In this document: in pieces, positions 59,960-64,000 of the stretch | Layout: every line of letters starts with the position of its first letter | Position numbering within the stretch: the stretch's first letter is position 1 | NCBI RefSeq assembly: GCF_000157895.3 | Contig: NC_022663.1 | Coordinates: 4,526,001-4,590,000 of the forward strand | Source: Mycobacterium kansasii ATCC 12478 | Lineage (GTDB): Bacteria > Actinomycetota > Actinomycetes > Mycobacteriales > Mycobacteriaceae | Length of the DNA: 64,000 bases | Reading direction: 5' to 3' | The notes under the pieces: model-generated | The model's input: the letters and a program-made list of their open reading frames with translations, nothing else | Databases searched by the model: none | Told to the model about the DNA's origin: nothing | Made by a program: the position numbers and the translations under genes

Positions 59960-60212
59960 CACGTTAATCAGGAAGAGGCTGCCGAAGCAACAGACATCGC
60001 CGCTCAGGCCCCTGTTCGGTGAGTTCTTGCCCGCATACGAGGAGTTCGACTTTTATTGGAATGGAGAACATTACGGTGCACGATTTACCTGGGGCCTATT
60101 CTTGTCTGCTTCAATCTACTGGGACTGAGCTTCTATGGAGGGTTGTGGCCGGGATTCGACTTCAGAGCCGTCGCGGGTGAAGAAGGAGTGCCTAAGTCGG
60201 CGTCAGCAATAT
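59960..60212 (+). pseudogene. fragments of further toxin/immunity copies
   Basis: Three short pieces lie in scrambled order. 59960-60009 gives NQEEAAEATDIAAQ (toxin C-terminal domain). 60015-60128 gives FLPAYEEFDFYWNGEHYGAR then FTWGLFLSASIYWD and a stop (immunity C-terminus). 60143-60212 gives LWPGFDFRAVAGEEGVPKSA (immunity middle). They diverge from both larger copies, so at least one additional toxin/immunity pair once existed here. Confidence 0.65.
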
Positions 60213-60299
60213 CGGCGTATAGCAAGGATGACCAAGCGGTCTCAGTCGATCGGGCTGGTTAGCGCTACTGGAGCGCTTCGGAGTCTATAGTCTGCGAGC

Positions 60300-61154
60300 G
60301 TGCTTGGCGTTCGTGACGCGCTCGGGCCCGCGCGGGTGCGGCTGAACGGCGGGCCGGTGCTGGCCGAACTTGACGCACGGTTCGGCACAGCGGCTGGCCG
60401 GAAGGTGCTTGCCGGCGAAGTGGTCGACAGCCGCGGCGCGGTGATCGATCGCGATACGGTGCTGCCGCCGGGGTCGTTCGTCCACCTGTACCGGGATCTG
60501 CCTGACGAAGTTCCCGTGCCCTTTGAGATGCCGGTGTTGTATCAGGACGACGACATCGTCGTCGCGGACAAACCGCACTTCTTGGCGACCATGCCGCGCG
60601 GGCGCCACGTCGCCCAGACGGCGCTGGTGCGGCTGCGCTGTGAACTCGGGTTACCCGAGTTGAGCCCCGCGCATCGACTGGACCGGCTCACCGCCGGGGT
60701 GCTGCTGTTCACCACCCGCCGCGAGTTGCGTGGCCGCTATCAGACGCTGTTCGCATGCGGTGCGGTGCACAAGACCTACCTGGCCCGGGCGGCGGTCAAC
60801 CCCGCGGTGGTGCTGCCGCGAGTGGTCCGCAGCCGCATCGTCAAGCGTCGCGGTCAGCTGCAGGCGGTGTGCGAACCCGGCGAGCCGAACGCGGAGACGT
60901 TGGTCGAGCTGATCTCACCGCAGGGCCTGTACCGGCTGACGCCGCGTACCGGACGCACCCACCAGCTGCGGGTGCATATGGCGTCACTGGGACTGCCGAT
61001 CACGGGAGATCCCCTGTACCCCAAGGTGCTCCAGGAAGTTGATGGTGACTTCAGCTCGCCGCTGCAGCTGCTGGCGAAGCGCATCGAGTTCGACGATCCG
61101 CTCACCGGCTCGCGCCGTGAGTTCATCAGCCGCCGAGAGGGAATCTGGTCATGA
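60300..61154 (+). CDS. RluA-family RNA pseudouridine synthase (Rv3300-like)
   Basis: A 284-residue pseudouridine synthase, isomerising uridine in rRNA or tRNA. The catalytic motif is AHRLDRLTAGVLLFT (about residues 123-137) with the invariant Asp in HRLDR, followed by KTYLA, LVELISPQGLYRLTPRTGRT and HQLRVHMASLGLPITGDPLY. There is no S4 domain. The GTG at 60300 gives the expected N-terminus. It overlaps atsB by 4 bp (ATGA). In M. tuberculosis the neighbouring phoY1 and glpD2 are close by; here 10 kb of other DNA lies in between. Confidence 0.9.
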   Translation: MLGVRDALGPARVRLNGGPVLAELDARFGTAAGRKVLAGEVVDSRGAVIDRDTVLPPGSFVHLYRDLPDEVPVPFEMPVLYQDDDIVVADKPHFLATMPRGRHVAQTALVRLRCELGLPELSPAHRLDRLTAGVLLFTTRRELRGRYQTLFACGAVHKTYLARAAVNPAVVLPRVVRSRIVKRRGQLQAVCEPGEPNAETLVELISPQGLYRLTPRTGRTHQLRVHMASLGLPITGDPLYPKVLQEVDGDFSSPLQLLAKRIEFDDPLTGSRREFISRREGIWS

Positions 61155-64000
61155 GTGAAGACAACGCACTGGTCATCGTCGCCGGGTATCAGGACATTGA
61201 TTCGGCCCGGAGCGATTTCGAGAACCTCACCGGCCGGGCCAACGCCAAGACGGTCCCGCTGCAGGGCGCGGTACTGATCGGCAAGGACGACGAGGGCAAT
61301 CCGGTGCTGCTCGACACCGGGAATCGTCTCGGTCGCCGCGGCGCCAAATGGGGCGCGGGTGTCGGCTTGGCGGTCGGGCTGTTCTCGCCGGCGCTGCTGG
61401 CCGCTGGGTTGGTGGGCGCCGCGACCGGAGCAGTGGCCGGCACCTTCGCCCACCATCGGATCAAGAGCGGGTTGGCCGACAAGATCGGGCAGGCGCTGTC
61501 GGCGGGAAGTGCCGTCATCATCGTCGTGACACCGGCGCCGGGCCGGCTGCCGGTGGAGCAGACCCTGGCCGGTTCGCCGATGAAATCGGTTGCAGAACTC
61601 AGTCATTCGACATTACGAAGCCTGGGCGCAGCACTGCAAGAAGCGATGGGCAAGTTCAATCCCGACCGTACGAAGCTGCCGATACCGCAGCGCAGCTTCG
61701 GCGGCACGATCGGTCGCACCATGGCAGAGTCCGTCGGCGACTGGACGATAGTCCCCGGCCCGAGCGCGCCGGACAATGCGCCCAATGTCTTGATCGTGCT
61801 GATCGACGACGCCGGGTTCGGCGGACCGGACACCTTCGGCGGCGGCATCCGAACGCCGACACTGTCGCGGGTGGCGCAGAACGGGTTGGCCTACAACCGT
61901 TTCCATGTCACCGCGGTGTGCTCGCCGACCCGCTCGGCGCTGCTGACCGGGCGCAACCATCACCGGGTGGGATTTGGATCGGTGTGTGAATTCCCAGGTC
62001 CGTTTCCCGGTTATTCGACGGTCAAGCCGCAGAGTTGTGCCGCGCTGCCCCGGATCCTGCGTGACAACGGCTATGTGACCGCGGCATTCGGCAAGTGGCA
62101 TCTGACTCCGGACAACGTTCAGGGAGCATCCGGGCCGTTCGACAACTGGCCGCTGGGTTGGGGATTCGACCATTTCTGGGGTTTCCCCAGCGGCGCCGCG
62201 GGCCAGTACGACCCGATCATCACGCAGGACAATTCGGTCCTCGGTATTCCCAAGGGTCCAGCCGAAGAAGACGGCCGCCCCTACTTCTTCCCCGACGATC
62301 TCACCGACAAGGCCGTCGAATGGCTGCACACGGTACGGGCCCAGAACGCCACCAAGCCGTGGCTGCTGTACTACTCGACCGGCGCCACGCACGCACCGCA
62401 TCACGTATTCAAGGAGTGGGCCGACAAATACCGCGGGCAGTTCGACGAGGGCTGGGATGTTTACCGGCAGAAGACTTTTGAACGACAGAAACAGCTGGGG
62501 ATCATTCCTGCGGACACCGAACTGACCGAGCGGCCCGACCTGTTCCCGGCGTGGGACAGCCTGTCGGACACCCAGAAGAAGCTCTACGCCCGGCAGATGG
62601 AGGTGTTCGCCGGGTTCTCCGAAAACGCGGACTGGAACGTCGGGCGGCTGCTGGATGCCATCGAGGATCTCGGCGAGGCCGACAACACGCTGGTCTTCTA
62701 CATCTGGGGCGACAACGGTGCCAGCATGGAGGGCACCAACACCGGCTCGTTCAACGAGATGACGTTCCTCAACGGCCTGGATCTCGACGCCGATCAGCAG
62801 CTGGCGCTCATCGAGCAATACGGCGGCATCGAAGCTCTCGGCGACGAGTTCACCGCACCGCATTTCGCGAGTGGCTGGGCGCACGCCAACAACACGCCGT
62901 TCCAATGGGGTAAGCAGATGGCCAGCCACCTCGGTGGTACCCGCGACCCGATGGTGGTGGCCTGGCCGGCCCGGATCCGGCCCGACGGCCAGGTTCGCGG
63001 CCAGTTCACCCACTGTATTGACATCGCACCAACGGTGTTGGCGGCCATCGGTTTACCGGAGCCGACCAGTGTCGACGGTGTCGAGCAGGAGCCGATGGAC
63101 GGAACGAGTTTCCTGCACACCTTCGACGCCCCGGCCGCCGAAGAGCGCCACACCGTGCAGTACTTCGAAAACTTCGGCAGCCGCGCCATTTACCGGGACG
63201 GCTGGTGGGCGTGTGCCCGGCTAGACCGGGCGCCGTGGGACCTGTCACCGCAGACGATGCAGCGCTTCGCGCCCGGGAATTACGACCCGGACCTGGACAC
63301 CTGGGAGCTGTATTACCTGCCCGACGACTTCTCCCAAGCCAACAACCTGGCGGCCGAGCATCCGGACAAGCTGGCCGAACTACAGCAGCTGTGGTGGCAG
63401 GAAGCCGAACGCAACCGGGTGCTGCCGTTGCTGGGCGGGCTGGCCGTGATGTTCGGTGTCTTGCCGCCACTGCCCACCACCACCCGCTTCGCCTTCCAGG
63501 GAGACGTGCAGAACATCCAGCGCGGCATGGTCCCGCGCATCTTCGGCCGCTCCTACGCGATCGAGGGACGGCTGCACATCCCGGACCACGGCGCGCAGGG
63601 CGTGATCGTCGCCAATGCCGACTTCATGGGCGGGTTCGCGCTCTGGGTCGACGAGCACCAGCGGCTGCATCACACCTACTCCTTCCTCGGCGTCGAGACG
63701 TATCGACAGGTATCGACGGAGCCGCTGCCCACCGGCGACGTCACGGCGCGGATGCTCTTCGAAACCGAGCAGCCCGTGGTGGGCTCCGGCGGCAAGGTGA
63801 CGCTGTGGGCCGACGACCGTTTGATCGGCGAGGGTCGGCTGCCCCAAACGGTGAGTCTGTCATTTACGTCCTACGCCGGGATGGACATCGGCCGCGACAA
63901 CGGGCTGGTGGTCGACCGCGACTACGAAGACAAGGCGCCGTACACGTTCACCGGAACCGTCAAAGAGGTGATCTTCGACCTCAAGCCCGTTCATCCCGAT
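61151..64000 (+). CDS. atsB: arylsulfatase AtsB (3' end beyond window)
   Basis: The frame is open from the ATG at 61151 to the window end (950 codons; the M. tuberculosis protein has about 970). The first ~145 residues form a Gly/Ala-rich hydrophobic domain (MSEDNALVIVAGYQDIDSAR, GAGVGLAVGLFSPALLAAGL). Then comes an alkaline-phosphatase-type sulfatase domain: NVLIVLIDDAGFGGPDTF with metal Asp residues, and VCSPTRSALLTGR, where Cys257 is the site of formylglycine conversion (CxPxR). FGKWHL and DNGAS follow. The C-terminal ~200 residues are a beta-rich domain. It should hydrolyse sulfate esters after activation by a formylglycine-generating enzyme; the substrate is unknown. Confidence 0.92.
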   Translation, partial: MSEDNALVIVAGYQDIDSARSDFENLTGRANAKTVPLQGAVLIGKDDEGNPVLLDTGNRLGRRGAKWGAGVGLAVGLFSPALLAAGLVGAATGAVAGTFAHHRIKSGLADKIGQALSAGSAVIIVVTPAPGRLPVEQTLAGSPMKSVAELSHSTLRSLGAALQEAMGKFNPDRTKLPIPQRSFGGTIGRTMAESVGDWTIVPGPSAPDNAPNVLIVLIDDAGFGGPDTFGGGIRTPTLSRVAQNGLAYNRFHVTAVCSPTRSALLTGRNHHRVGFGSVCEFPGPFPGYSTVKPQSCAALPRILRDNGYVTAAFGKWHLTPDNVQGASGPFDNWPLGWGFDHFWGFPSGAAGQYDPIITQDNSVLGIPKGPAEEDGRPYFFPDDLTDKAVEWLHTVRAQNATKPWLLYYSTGATHAPHHVFKEWADKYRGQFDEGWDVYRQKTFERQKQLGIIPADTELTERPDLFPAWDSLSDTQKKLYARQMEVFAGFSENADWNVGRLLDAIEDLGEADNTLVFYIWGDNGASMEGTNTGSFNEMTFLNGLDLDADQQLALIEQYGGIEALGDEFTAPHFASGWAHANNTPFQWGKQMASHLGGTRDPMVVAWPARIRPDGQVRGQFTHCIDIAPTVLAAIGLPEPTSVDGVEQEPMDGTSFLHTFDAPAAEERHTVQYFENFGSRAIYRDGWWACARLDRAPWDLSPQTMQRFAPGNYDPDLDTWELYYLPDDFSQANNLAAEHPDKLAELQQLWWQEAERNRVLPLLGGLAVMFGVLPPLPTTTRFAFQGDVQNIQRGMVPRIFGRSYAIEGRLHIPDHGAQGVIVANADFMGGFALWVDEHQRLHHTYSFLGVETYRQVSTEPLPTGDVTARMLFETEQPVVGSGGKVTLWADDRLIGEGRLPQTVSLSFTSYAGMDIGRDNGLVVDRDYEDKAPYTFTGTVKEVIFDLKPVHPD

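Noticed and set aside
1..64000. tRNA, rRNA, tmRNA or riboswitch genes
   Set aside because: I looked for cloverleaf-like CCA-flanked segments and conserved rRNA or riboswitch blocks in the intergenic gaps and saw none. A covariance-model scan was not possible here.

Overview
This window is a GC-rich mycobacterial chromosome segment, almost certainly from a slow-growing, non-tuberculous Mycobacterium. The evidence is two PE-family proteins, sapM next to satS, sigJ, dacB1, a 13E12-type HNH gene and overall gene order. The backbone follows the M. tuberculosis Rv3330 to Rv3299 block in reverse: dacB1, Rv3329, sigJ, sdhBADC, cdd, deoA, add, satS, sapM, upp, pmmB, deoD, amiB1, amiA1, Rv3304, lpdA, glpD2, an Rv3300-type pseudouridine synthase and atsB. 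Accessory DNA interrupts this backbone at several points. All homology statements come from reading translations and recalled families; no database was searched.

Region 1 (1-8.5 kb): the 5' part of dacB1, a MerR regulator with a 13-bp palindromic operator coupled to a VIT/VWA protein, a class III aminotransferase, sigJ with a leaderless-type promoter, a PE protein with a serine hydrolase domain, an AhpD-like protein and a truncated condensation-domain protein. Region 2 (8.5-16.5 kb) is the most unusual: seven tightly packed minus-strand genes start 22 bp after sdhB. In order of transcription they encode a MoxR-type AAA+ ATPase, an unknown protein, a protein with HEIGHH and VWA motifs, a small helical protein, a PaaK/CapK-like adenylate-forming protein, a radical SAM protein, and a protein resembling a PLP aminotransferase but with Arg at the expected Schiff-base Lys. 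This looks like an undescribed chaperone/protease plus modification system that could share the sdhCDAB transcript.

Region 3 (16.5-27.6 kb): sdhCDAB, whose sdhA carries an 18-bp in-frame tandem duplication, then the pyrimidine/purine salvage genes cdd, deoA and add. A secreted-type PE-CBM2-CBM2-GH12 cellulase and an HNH (13E12) gene separate cdd from deoA, and a damaged copy of the cellulase 3' end lies beyond the HNH gene. Region 4 (27.6-34.3 kb): a 0.45-kb intergenic repeat, a large cyclase/AAA/TPR/LuxR regulator and a segment bounded by 19-bp direct repeats at the 3' end of satS. That segment holds a decayed polymorphic-toxin-like gene and an intact putative immunity gene.

Region 5 (34.2-51.9 kb): satS-sapM (SecA2-dependent export and secreted phosphatase), upp, deoD-pmmB, amiB1-amiA1, a second copy of the intergenic repeat, a copper module (ctpV, its DUF1490 partner, an Rv0970-like gene and a CsoR-type operator, but no csoR), Rv3304-like, lpdA, glpD2 and an FMN glutamate-synthase-like protein. 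Region 6 (51.9-64 kb): a DUF5994 protein, a giant CtpI-like P-type ATPase, CorA, a graveyard of toxin/immunity fragments joined to a transposase remnant, the pseudouridine synthase and atsB running off the end. No tRNA, rRNA or CRISPR array was seen.
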